Source: Caldilineaceae bacterium (GTDB taxonomy: Bacteria > Chloroflexota > Anaerolineae > Caldilineales > Caldilineaceae). From it: DNA of 6,300 nt. The stretch is taken from contig WGCB01000808.1 of the NCBI GenBank assembly GCA_015494005.1, positions 1-6,300 of the forward strand, in the 5' to 3' direction. The position numbers were made by a program, and so were the translations under genes. Positions 1 to 6,156 of this stretch are shown here, in pieces; the stretch's first letter is position 1, and each line of letters starts with the position of its first letter. The notes beneath the pieces were generated by a model, which was not told the origin of the DNA, searched no databases, and saw nothing but the letters and a program-made list of their open reading frames with translations.

Positions 1-1693
1 AGACCCCGTCCTGGTACTGGATGGCCTCCGGCTGGGTGTCCCACAGGTCGGCCAGGCGCCGGAGCATCTCTGCCTTGAGCTTCTGGCCCAGCTCGTAGGC
101 GGCCAGGCCCGTGGCGAAGGTGGTGCGGCTGCCCCCGGTCACATCGTTGTAGGCCACCGAGTCCGTGTCGGTGACCTGGGGCTTGACCTGCTCGTAGGGG
201 ATGCCCAGGGACTCGGCCAGCTGCATGGCGATGGAAGCCCGGGTGCCGCCGATATCCGGCGAGCCCTCCACCAGGCTGACGCTGCCGTCCGCGTGGAGGC
301 TGGCCGTGGCGCTGGAGCGGCCGCCCCAGTTGAACCAGAAGCCCGAGGCCACTCCTCGCCCCCGGTATTTGCCCTCCAGGGGCGCGGTGTAGTGGGGATG
401 CTCCTGAATGGCCTTCACCGTCTCCAGGTAGCCGATGCGGGCGTAGACCGGCCCGTCCGCCCGGCGATCCCCCTCCTTGGCCCCGTTGATCAGGCGAAAC
501 TCCAGGGGATCCATGCCCAGCTTCTCGCTCAGCTCGTCGATGACCGTCTCCGAGGCGAAGGCGGCGTTGGTGCCACCCGGCGCTCGATAGGCCGAGGCCC
601 GGGGCTTGTTCACCACCACGTCGTAGCCGTCGATCTGCAGGTTCTCCAGCCGGTACGGGGCCAGGATCACCCCTGCGCCAGCCCCCACGGGCGAGCCAGG
701 GTAGGCTCCGGCCTCGTAGGCCATGAAAACCTGGGCCGCCGTGATCTTGCCCTCCTTGTTGGCCCCCATCTTCACCGGATGGTGACCAGCCTTGCGGGAG
801 AGGAGCACGGCCACCGGCTCCAGGTAGACGTTGATCTTGCCGCCGAAGCCGCCGCCGATCTCCGTGGGGATGACCTTGATCCGCCCCATGGGGATCTGCA
901 GCACCTGGGCCACCTGCTCTCGGACGCTGAAGGGGCCCTGGGTGGTGGTCCAGATGGTGATCTGGCCGTCCGCGTTGTAGAGGGCCGTGGTGGCCTGGGG
1001 CTCGATGTAGCCCTGGTGGACCGGGCTGGTGAAGAACTCCCGCTCCACGATCACGTCCGCGGCGGCGAACCCTGCCTCCAGATCCCCCCGCTGATGGCGC
1101 AGGTGGCTGGCCACGTTGGTGGGCTTGTCTCCTCGGGTGCCCATCTCGTCCGTGCGCAGATCCGGGTGGAGGATGGGCGCGTCTTCCCGCATCGCGGTCT
1201 GGGCGTCCAGAACCGGTGGCAGGAGCTCGTACTCCACTTCGATCAGGGCCAGGGCCTCCTCTGCAATGTGGGGGCTGGTGGCCGCCACCGCCGCCACCGG
1301 GTGACCGTGGTAGAGCACTTTGCTGTGGGCCAGCAGGTTGTCGCTCAGGTAGCGCAGGTTGATGGCCCCCTCGCCCAGGTCCTGGATCTTGCTCTCCACG
1401 TCCGGCAGGTCCGCCGCGGTGACCACCGCCTTGACCCCGGGCAGGGCCTCGGCCTGGCTGGTGTCGATGGAGAGGATGCGGGCGTGGGCATGGGGGCTGC
1501 GCAGGATCTTGCCGTAGAGGGTGTCGGGCAGGCGGATGTCCGCGCCGAAGAGGGCCCGGCCCGTCACCTTGTCCGTGCCGTCGGGCCGCAGGGGGCGGCG
1601 ACCGATGACCTTGTAGCCATCGCCGTTGCTCTGGGTTGAGCCCTGGCCGTCCGTCTTTCCCTTCATGGGGTCGCGCTTAGGGTCCACACTCAT
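1..1693 (-). CDS. Molybdopterin-binding large subunit of a xanthine dehydrogenase-family hydroxylase (partial, 3' end off window)
   Basis: This is the catalytic subunit of a molybdenum hydroxylase, which should oxidise a small organic substrate at the molybdenum cofactor in the cytoplasm. I translated it by hand: 564 codons are open from the ATG to the window edge with no frameshift. The family is usually about 750-780 residues, so roughly the last 200, including the catalytic Glu, lie outside. Visible features are a hydrophilic N-terminus (1-25), the hammerhead domain (about 38-150, with GHPVAAVAA at 130-138), HQGYIEPQ (226-233), TTTQGPF with the cofactor-side Gln at 252, GGGFGGK (280-286), the active-site loop AYRAPG (368-373) and DIGGTR (480-485). 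The start overlaps the upstream stop as ATGA and follows AAGGAGGT (1700-1707) by a normal spacing. The loop is not the AYRCSFR of CO dehydrogenase. Residues matching bovine xanthine oxidase Glu802 and Arg880 appear to be Ile287 and about Ala338, so a purine substrate is doubtful. About 27 residues seem missing after Met309 (see 767-775). Confidence 0.93.
   Translation of the reverse strand, partial: MSVDPKRDPMKGKTDGQGSTQSNGDGYKVIGRRPLRPDGTDKVTGRALFGADIRLPDTLYGKILRSPHAHARILSIDTSQAEALPGVKAVVTAADLPDVESKIQDLGEGAINLRYLSDNLLAHSKVLYHGHPVAAVAATSPHIAEEALALIEVEYELLPPVLDAQTAMREDAPILHPDLRTDEMGTRGDKPTNVASHLRHQRGDLEAGFAAADVIVEREFFTSPVHQGYIEPQATTALYNADGQITIWTTTQGPFSVREQVAQVLQIPMGRIKVIPTEIGGGFGGKINVYLEPVAVLLSRKAGHHPVKMGANKEGKITAAQVFMAYEAGAYPGSPVGAGAGVILAPYRLENLQIDGYDVVVNKPRASAYRAPGGTNAAFASETVIDELSEKLGMDPLEFRLINGAKEGDRRADGPVYARIGYLETVKAIQEHPHYTAPLEGKYRGRGVASGFWFNWGGRSSATASLHADGSVSLVEGSPDIGGTRASIAMQLAESLGIPYEQVKPQVTDTDSVAYNDVTGGSRTTFATGLAAYELGQKLKAEMLRRLADLWDTQPEAIQYQDGV
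767..775 (-). other. Probable in-frame deletion junction inside the large-subunit gene
   Basis: The codons GTG AAG ATG encode Val-Lys-Met 307-309. In family members as I remember them, a Pro-Val-Lys-Met sequence is followed by a 'MTREE...TGPTSG' stretch, then a second Val-Lys-Met/Ile, then the Gly-Ala-x-Lys-x-Gly that here follows directly. The two Val-Lys-Met copies appear collapsed into one. Spacing agrees: Phe283 of GGGFGGK to Arg370 of AYRAPG is 87 residues, against 114 for the matching Phe798 and Arg912 of bovine xanthine oxidase. The frame is kept. I infer recombination or misassembly between short direct repeats, but no alignment was run. Confidence 0.6.
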
Positions 1694-2202
1694 CGTCCCA
1701 CCTCCTTGGCCGAATCCTGGGCCGGATCCCCGGCCAGGCTCTGGGCCGTGTCCAGCACAGCCCGCACGATCTTGTCGTAGCCGGTGCAGCGGCAGAGATT
1801 ACCAGCCAGCCAGCGCCGCACCTCCCCCTCCGTGGGCTGGGGATTCTGCTCCAGCAGGGCCTGGGCCGAGACGATGAAGCCCGGCGTACAGACCCCGCAC
1901 TGGAGGGCGGCGTGCTCCAGGAACTTCTGCTGGAGGGGCAGGAGCCGATCCGGCGGAGTCAGGCCCTCGATGGTGGTCACCGTGCGGCCGTCCGTCTCCA
2001 CGGCCAGCACCAGGCAGGAGTTGACCAGCACCCCGTCCAGCAGGACGTTGCAGGCGCCGCAGTTGCCGTTGCCGCAGCCTTCCTTGGAGCCGGTCAGGCC
2101 CAGCTCCTCCCGCAGGACCTCCAACAGGGTCTGGCGGGGCTCGCACAGGAAGGTGACCTCCTGGCCGTTGAGATGCGTCGAGACCATCACTTTGCTAGAC
2201 AT
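1690..2202 (-). CDS. 2Fe-2S iron-sulfur small subunit of the molybdenum hydroxylase
   Basis: This 170-residue protein carries the two 2Fe-2S clusters that pass electrons from the molybdenum site to FAD. The N-terminal half is a plant-type ferredoxin fold with ligands Cys43, Cys48, Cys51 and Cys63 (GCGNGNCGAC at 42-51). The C-terminal helical domain has Cys102, Cys105, Cys137 and Cys139 (QCGVCTPG at 101-108, LCRCTGY at 136-142). All eight ligands are present, so the subunit looks functional. Length is normal for the family, with a short hydrophilic tail after about residue 155. The ATG overlaps the last 8 bp of the FAD-subunit gene and lies 7 nt downstream of a GGAGGAGG ribosome site (2210-2217). 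The stop overlaps the large-subunit start by 4 bp. This layout implies translational coupling and matched amounts of the three subunits. It is close to CoxS/CutS and YagT-type proteins, but the sequence does not tell which substrate class it serves. Confidence 0.96.
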   Translation of the reverse strand: MSSKVMVSTHLNGQEVTFLCEPRQTLLEVLREELGLTGSKEGCGNGNCGACNVLLDGVLVNSCLVLAVETDGRTVTTIEGLTPPDRLLPLQQKFLEHAALQCGVCTPGFIVSAQALLEQNPQPTEGEVRRWLAGNLCRCTGYDKIVRAVLDTAQSLAGDPAQDSAKEVGR

Positions 2203-3094
2203 GTCCGTTCCTCCTCCCGGCTTCTTCGCCTCGGGCTCGCTGCACCGCCTGGATCAACACCCGGCGGGTGAGCACGTGGGACAGGTGTTTCCGTTGGGCC
2301 GCGGTGCCTCGCATGTCCGTGATGGGCCGAGCCGCCTCCCGGGCCAGGCGAGCCGCCTCCTCCAGGACCTCCTCCGACACCGGCTTGCCGGCCAGGAAGG
2401 CCCCAGCCTCCTCCACGAAGAGGGGGCGAGGCGCCACCGCGCCCAGCGCGATCCGGGCCTGCTGGATCACCTGGCCCCTCTCGTCCAGGACCAGGGCCGC
2501 GCCAGCCCCCACCACTGCGATGTCCATCTCGTTGCGAGGGATGAAACGCTGGTAGGCCCCGCCGTGGTTCGGGGGAGGTGCAGGCACGTGGATCTTCACC
2601 AGCAGCTCCCCCGGCTCCAGGACCGTCTCGCCCGGCGCGGTGCAGAAGTCCTCCACCGGGACGGTGCGCGGTCCCTTCGGCCCGGCGATGTGGCAGACGG
2701 CCCGGTGGGCGATGAGGGCGGGGATGGAGTCCGCGGCCGGGGAGGCGTTGCAGAGATTGCCCCCCACCGTGGCCCGGCCCTGGATCTGGATCCCGCCGAT
2801 GAGGGAGATGGCCTCCACCAGGCCGGGATAGGCCCGGGCGATGGCGCCGTTGCCCACGATGCGGTGACAGGGCACGGCAGCCCCAAGCCAGAGCCCCTCC
2901 ACTGGGTCGTAGACCAGCTCGTTGAGTTCCGGGATATGCTTCACGTCCACCACCAGGGGCGGCCGGCGTCGGCCCTCCTTCATCTGAGGGATGAGATCCG
3001 TGCCGCCACTGAGCACCTGGGCATCGCCGCTCTCCTGGAGCAGGGTCACGGCGTCGTCCACGCTGTGGGGTGCCACGTACTCGAATGCGTGCAA
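2195..3094 (-). CDS. FAD-binding medium subunit of the molybdenum hydroxylase (TTG start)
   Basis: This is the flavoprotein subunit, which takes electrons from the 2Fe-2S subunit and passes them to an external acceptor. From the TTG at 3094 it is 299 residues, close to the family norm, and begins Met-His-Ala-Phe-Glu-Tyr as such proteins usually do. FAD-binding motifs are SGGTDL (29-34) and TVGGNLCNASPAAD (109-122). The C-terminal subdomain has the usual DMRGTAAQR and LTRR sequences near the end. I chose TTG because an almost ideal AAAGGAGGT lies 5 nt upstream, and the 20 extra residues from an ATG at 3154 do not resemble the family and would place that ribosome site inside the gene. It is the first gene of the operon and overlaps the 2Fe-2S gene by 8 bp. 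It lacks any obvious insertion for an extra iron-sulfur cluster of the kind found in 4-hydroxybenzoyl-CoA reductase. The physiological electron acceptor cannot be read from the sequence. Confidence 0.94.
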   Translation of the reverse strand: MHAFEYVAPHSVDDAVTLLQESGDAQVLSGGTDLIPQMKEGRRRPPLVVDVKHIPELNELVYDPVEGLWLGAAVPCHRIVGNGAIARAYPGLVEAISLIGGIQIQGRATVGGNLCNASPAADSIPALIAHRAVCHIAGPKGPRTVPVEDFCTAPGETVLEPGELLVKIHVPAPPPNHGGAYQRFIPRNEMDIAVVGAGAALVLDERGQVIQQARIALGAVAPRPLFVEEAGAFLAGKPVSEEVLEEAARLAREAARPITDMRGTAAQRKHLSHVLTRRVLIQAVQRARGEEAGRRNGHV

Positions 3095-3098
3095 GGGA

Positions 3099-3107
3099 AC
3101 CTCCTTT
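3099..3107 (-). promoter_or_regulatory. Strong Shine-Dalgarno site that fixes the TTG start of the FAD subunit
   Basis: Read on the minus strand this is AAAGGAGGT, complementary to the 16S rRNA 3' end over its whole length. GGAGG ends 5 nt before the TTG at 3094-3092. No comparable site lies before the in-frame ATG at 3154. A 6-bp inverted repeat (ACACAG/CTGTGT, arms 3108-3113 and 3143-3148) ends directly beside it. That could fold next to the ribosome site, but a repeat this short may be chance. Confidence 0.85.
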
Positions 3108-3158
3108 ACACAGTCGATGGGTGCCGCTGTCGTCGCCTGTAGCTGTGTCTGCAATGTT

Positions 3159-3174
3159 CGAATGTAGACGTTCG
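3159..3174. promoter_or_regulatory. Imperfect palindrome, possible operator
   Basis: The sequence CGAATGTAGACGTTCG is an inverted repeat with 6-bp arms, one mismatch and a 4-bp centre. GTTCGA also occurs twice in the same orientation at 3156-3161 and 3170-3175, 14 bp apart. It lies about 65-80 bp upstream of the operon's first codon and overlaps one arm of the larger structure at 3169-3261. It resembles a repressor site in form only. The spacing does not fit the Bacillus-type SOS box, and no regulator gene is in the window. Confidence 0.3.
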
Positions 3175-3261
3175 AGGAAGCTGGATCCGAGGCCCGATGG
3201 GCAGGCCGCCCGGGGGCGGTGGTGGCCAGCCCGGGCAGCCTTCCTCAACGCTCGGACCCAG
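3169..3261 (-). repeat. Two interleaved inverted repeats in the presumed operon leader
   Basis: Arm 3181-3191 (CTGGATCCGAG) is complementary to 3251-3261 (CTCGGACCCAG) over 11 positions. The single imperfect pair becomes G-U in minus-strand RNA and A-C in plus-strand RNA. Arm 3169-3180 (CGTTCGAGGAAG) is complementary to 3240-3250 (CTTCCTCAACG) over 11 pairs with one bulged base. The arms abut on both sides, so their order is b-a ... b'-a' and not nested. The 48 nt between hold smaller GC hairpins, such as GCCC-GAT-GGGC at 3192-3202. As RNA the two long helices would compete, as in a two-state leader. If transcription starts near 3274, the element lies in the operon's 5' untranslated region. 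I do not recognise a known riboswitch family, and function is inferred from structure only. Confidence 0.45.
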
Positions 3262-3280
3262 ATGTGGGGGTGCTACGCAA

Positions 3281-3309
3281 TTTATACCACATTTTGGCCG
3301 GGAACGGAA
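3281..3309 (-). promoter_or_regulatory. Candidate promoter of the molybdoenzyme operon
   Basis: On the minus strand TATAAA (3286-3281) is a good -10 match inside an AT-rich island in otherwise GC-rich DNA. At 17 bp spacing the -35 position reads TTCCGT (3309-3304), a poor match. If used, transcription would start near 3274 and give a leader of about 180 nt containing the interleaved repeats. The weak -35 could mean activator dependence or a wrong call. Confidence 0.35.
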
Positions 3310-3388
3310 GCAGGATTTAACCGTTTTAGTGGACCGACGCGGGTTTCGCTCCGCTGCAGGCGCCCATGAAGATCGTGGGTTTGAGAGA

Positions 3389-3417
3389 TTGGCCTGGCCG
3401 GATTTCCAGAATATAGT
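3389..3417 (+). promoter_or_regulatory. Candidate promoter of comEC
   Basis: TTGGCC (3389-3394) and TATAGT (3412-3417) are separated by 17 bp. The -10 matches the sigma-70 consensus at five of six positions, and the -35 keeps the TTG. A start near 3424 would leave about 65 nt of leader and would exclude the upstream TTG at 3420 as a start codon, supporting the ATG at 3489. Confidence 0.4.
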
Positions 3418-3488
3418 GTTTGGGATACCGGCCCGTTCCTTCCCAGCGGACCGACCAACTCGGCACCCATCTCCGCCTCCACCAGCCC

Positions 3489-6116
3489 ATGACCCTACTC
3501 TTCCTGACCCTGGCCTACCTGACCGGCCTGTTCCTGGGCAACCTGGCCTGGCAACAGGGCTGGCTCCCCTGTGACCTGCCCTCCGGCCTCTGGCTGCTGC
3601 CCCTGGCCCTCCTGCCTGGGACGGCCCTGCTGCCCCGCCGCGGTCGGGCTGTCCCATCCATGACCTGGCCTGTCAGCGCCGGTTTCCAGCCGCCTGTCTC
3701 CGGCCTCTCCCCTGGCTTGAAGCTGGCCCTGAGCCTGGCCCTGCTGACCGGGCTACTGCGCTATGCCAGCCATCCCCTTCAGCCCTGTTGGACGCCCCAG
3801 GATCTGGCCTGGTACAACGCCTCCGCAGACCGGGCCTTCGACCGCAGCTTGCCCGCCGTCACGGTCCAGGGCGTGGTGGTCAACTACCCGGTGGTGAAGG
3901 AAGGGCGCCAGACCCTGCACCTGCGGATCACGGAGCTGCGCCGGGACGGGGTCACCCGGCGAGTGCAGGGCCTTCTGCGCCTGAAAACGGGCCGTCGCAG
4001 CCCTCGCTTCGTCTACGGCCAGCCGGTGCAGGCCAGTGGACGGCTGACCGACGCGCCGGTCTTCGATGGCTTCGACTACCGGGCCTACCTGGCCCGCAAG
4101 GGCATCCACAGCGTGATGAACGGCCCACGGGTGGAGCCCTTGCCCGGCCCCAACCAGGGCTCGCCCCTGCTGCGTGGGCTCTACGCGCTCCGGGCCCGGG
4201 CGGCTCGCCTCCTGGAGCGGCTCCTGCCCGAGCCCTACGCGGCCCTGGCCAACGGCATGCTCCTGGGCATCGAGGCCGGCATCCCGGACGAGCTCTACGA
4301 CCAGTTCAACCTGACCGGCACCAGCCACGTGATCGTCATCTCCGGCAGCAACGTGGCCCTCATCGCCGGGGTGCTCATGGCCTTCGGCGTGCGCCTGTTC
4401 GGGCGGCGCCGGGCCCTGCTCCCCACCCTGGCTGGCATCGGCCTCTACGCGCTGCTGGTGGGCGGCGATCCCGCGGTGATGCGGGCAGCCCTCATGGGCA
4501 GCCTCTTCGTGGTGGCCGCTTCCCTGGAGCGCCAGACCACGGCCCTGGTCAGCCTGGCGGCGGCCTGCTGGGCCATGACCCTGCTCAATCCCCTGACCCT
4601 GTGGGACGTGGGCTTCCAGCTGAGCAGCGCGGCCACCGCGGGCCTCATCCTCTTCTCGCCCAAGCTCAGCAGCGGGCTGGCGCGACTCTGGCCCGCCTTC
4701 GCCGAGCACCGAGTGGGGGATGGCCTGGCCGCCCGCAGCGGCTCCCTGCTCCGGGGTCTGCTCCAGGACGGGTTGCTGGTCACCCTGGCCGCCAACCTGA
4801 CCACCCTGCCCCTGGTGGTCTACTACTTCGGCCGCCTGAGCCTGGTCAGCCTGCTCACCAACCTGCTCATCGCGCCGGTGCAGCCCTTCATCATGCTCTG
4901 GGGTGGCGCGGGCATCCTGGCTGGCCTGGCCGGCCTCACCCCTGTGGCCCAGCTGCTCCTCTGGATCCCCTGGCTGAGCCTGGCCTGGACCGTGAGCATG
5001 GTCCGGTGGACGGCGTCCCTGCCCGGGGCCAGCCTGGAGATCCAGGGCTACGGGCCGGCTGCCCTGGGCGCCACCTACGGGCTCCTGGCCCTCTTCACCT
5101 GGCGGGGCTCGATCCAGGCCTGGTGGCGGGAGCGGCAGGGGCGCGGTGGGCTCCCAAGCCTTTTCCAAAGGGGTCAAACCGCTCGTCTCGGCCCGGCGGC
5201 TGCCTGGACGAGGTGGATCTTCGGCCCGGCCGCGTTCGGCTCCGTGGCCGTGGCCGGGATCCTGCTCTGGAGCCTGGCCCTCACCCAGCCGGATGGCCGC
5301 CTGCACGTCACCTTCCTGGACATCGGCCAGGGAGATGGCATCCTGATCCAGACGCCCTCGGGCCGCCAGGTGCTGGTGGACGGGGGAAACAGTCCGCAGC
5401 TGCTCCTCAGCGAGCTGGGCGCGGCCATGCCCTTCTGGGATCGCAGCCTGGATCTGCTGGTGATGACCCACCCGGATCTGGATCACATGGGCGCTCAGGC
5501 GGCGGTGGTGGAGCGATACAGGGTGGGCATGGCCCTGGCCAGCGGAAACTTCCGGGAGCACGAGGACGCCCGGCCCTGGCAGGAGGCGATGACGGACCAT
5601 GGGATCCCCATCCAGGAAGAGCAGCGGGGCGGTTGGATCGATCTGGGGGACGGGGTGGCGCTTTGGGTGCTCTGGCCCCCTCGGGAGGAGGAGCTCGCCC
5701 GCCTGAACCTGGAGGAGGACGACAAGAACGAGCGTTCCCTGGTGCTCAAGCTGGTTTACGGCCAGTTCAGCGTGCTCCTCACCGGGGACGCGGGCCTGCC
5801 CAGCGAGGCGGCCATGCTGGCAGATCGGGCTCCCGTGGCGTCCCATGTGCTGAAGGTTGGACATCACGGCAGCCTGAGCAGCACCAGCGCGGCCTTCGTC
5901 CAGGGGGTCAGGTCCAGCGTGGCGGTGATCCAGGTGGGCGAGAACCGTTACGGCCACCCCACGGAGGAGGTTCTGGAGCGATTGCAGGGGCAGTGGCTGC
6001 TGCGCAACGACCAGCATGGGCGGATCCATGTCTGGAGCGATGGAGTGCGGATGTGGGTGGAGACAGAGCGGGGCGATCCCTCACCGCCAAATGGGGTGGC
6101 TATCCCAGGGCCGTGA
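3489..6116 (+). CDS. comEC: ComEC/Rec2 family DNA-uptake channel protein
   Basis: ComEC is the inner-membrane channel that brings single-stranded DNA into the cytoplasm during natural transformation. The 875-residue protein has all three expected parts. The N-terminal domain has membrane segments at about 2-21, 31-49 and 76-92, then an OB-like region (about 123-205) ending in FDGFDYRAYLARKG. The polytopic Competence domain (about 225-515) has HVIVISGSNV at 280-289, the family's conserved HxxxxSGxxV position. After a further membrane segment (about 577-599) comes a metallo-beta-lactamase domain (about 605-845). It has FLDIGQGDG (609-617), HPDLDH (661-666, metal-type His661, Asp663, Asp665, His666), TGD (765-767) and GHHGS (791-795). 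These residues look intact, consistent with the proposed nuclease role of this domain. I chose the ATG because it opens directly into the first membrane segment. An in-frame TTG at 3420 would add 23 polar residues. No Shine-Dalgarno site precedes either start. It stands alone here, with no comEA or other competence gene in view. Confidence 0.95.
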   Translation: MTLLFLTLAYLTGLFLGNLAWQQGWLPCDLPSGLWLLPLALLPGTALLPRRGRAVPSMTWPVSAGFQPPVSGLSPGLKLALSLALLTGLLRYASHPLQPCWTPQDLAWYNASADRAFDRSLPAVTVQGVVVNYPVVKEGRQTLHLRITELRRDGVTRRVQGLLRLKTGRRSPRFVYGQPVQASGRLTDAPVFDGFDYRAYLARKGIHSVMNGPRVEPLPGPNQGSPLLRGLYALRARAARLLERLLPEPYAALANGMLLGIEAGIPDELYDQFNLTGTSHVIVISGSNVALIAGVLMAFGVRLFGRRRALLPTLAGIGLYALLVGGDPAVMRAALMGSLFVVAASLERQTTALVSLAAACWAMTLLNPLTLWDVGFQLSSAATAGLILFSPKLSSGLARLWPAFAEHRVGDGLAARSGSLLRGLLQDGLLVTLAANLTTLPLVVYYFGRLSLVSLLTNLLIAPVQPFIMLWGGAGILAGLAGLTPVAQLLLWIPWLSLAWTVSMVRWTASLPGASLEIQGYGPAALGATYGLLALFTWRGSIQAWWRERQGRGGLPSLFQRGQTARLGPAAAWTRWIFGPAAFGSVAVAGILLWSLALTQPDGRLHVTFLDIGQGDGILIQTPSGRQVLVDGGNSPQLLLSELGAAMPFWDRSLDLLVMTHPDLDHMGAQAAVVERYRVGMALASGNFREHEDARPWQEAMTDHGIPIQEEQRGGWIDLGDGVALWVLWPPREEELARLNLEEDDKNERSLVLKLVYGQFSVLLTGDAGLPSEAAMLADRAPVASHVLKVGHHGSLSSTSAAFVQGVRSSVAVIQVGENRYGHPTEEVLERLQGQWLLRNDQHGRIHVWSDGVRMWVETERGDPSPPNGVAIPGP

Positions 6117-6156
6117 GGGCAAGGAGAAGTTGGTGGCAAGGTGGGGGGTCGACGGT
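6117..6156. other. Short convergent gap between comEC and the kinase gene
   Basis: These 40 bp separate two convergent genes. They are purine-rich on the plus strand and contain a GTCGAC palindrome at 6149-6154. I see no GC hairpin followed by a T-run in either direction, so no intrinsic terminator is supported. Confidence 0.6.

Larger units (their letters stand above)
3095..3488. other. Divergent intergenic region between the molybdoenzyme operon and comEC
   Basis: These 394 bp separate two divergently transcribed genes. I see no convincing coding sequence: the short open frames across it have no family-like sequence and no ribosome sites. It holds the operon's Shine-Dalgarno site, a small palindrome (3159-3174), a GC-rich structured block (3169-3261), an AT-rich island unlike its surroundings (about 3278-3330) and candidate promoters facing both ways. 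The comEC side (about 3421-3488) is pyrimidine-rich with no ribosome site. Confidence 0.75.

Noticed and set aside
293..1639. A 448-codon plus-strand open frame opposite the large-subunit gene.
   Set aside because: The minus strand carries all the molybdenum hydroxylase motifs. The plus-strand translation is a compositional shadow.
1..3094. An aerobic CO dehydrogenase (coxMSL) call.
   Set aside because: Gene order fits, but the large subunit lacks the AYRCSFR loop with the copper-binding Cys.
3156..3175. A tRNA T-arm (GTTCGAA) or an SOS/LexA box.
   Set aside because: No acceptor or anticodon stems can be built around GTTCGAA, and the palindrome has 6 bp between the CGAAT and GTTCG half-sites where the Bacillus-type SOS box has 4.
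3169..3261. A simple H-type pseudoknot with both 11-bp helices formed at once.
   Set aside because: The arms abut, leaving no linker nucleotides to cross helices this long. Alternative folding or shortened helices is more plausible.
3420..3488. An upstream TTG start adding 23 residues to ComEC.
   Set aside because: The added residues are polar and precede a membrane segment that starts right at the ATG, there is no ribosome site, and the best promoter candidate would start transcription at about this point.
3753..6029. A 758-codon open frame antisense to comEC, and an 830-codon frame on the same strand (3788-6280).
   Set aside because: Both overlap a clear comEC gene, have low-complexity Gly/Arg/Pro/Gln-rich translations with no family motifs, and are expected in GC-rich coding DNA.
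6117..6156. A bidirectional intrinsic terminator between comEC and the kinase gene.
   Set aside because: There is no stable stem followed by a T-run on either strand; the only palindrome is the 6-bp GTCGAC.
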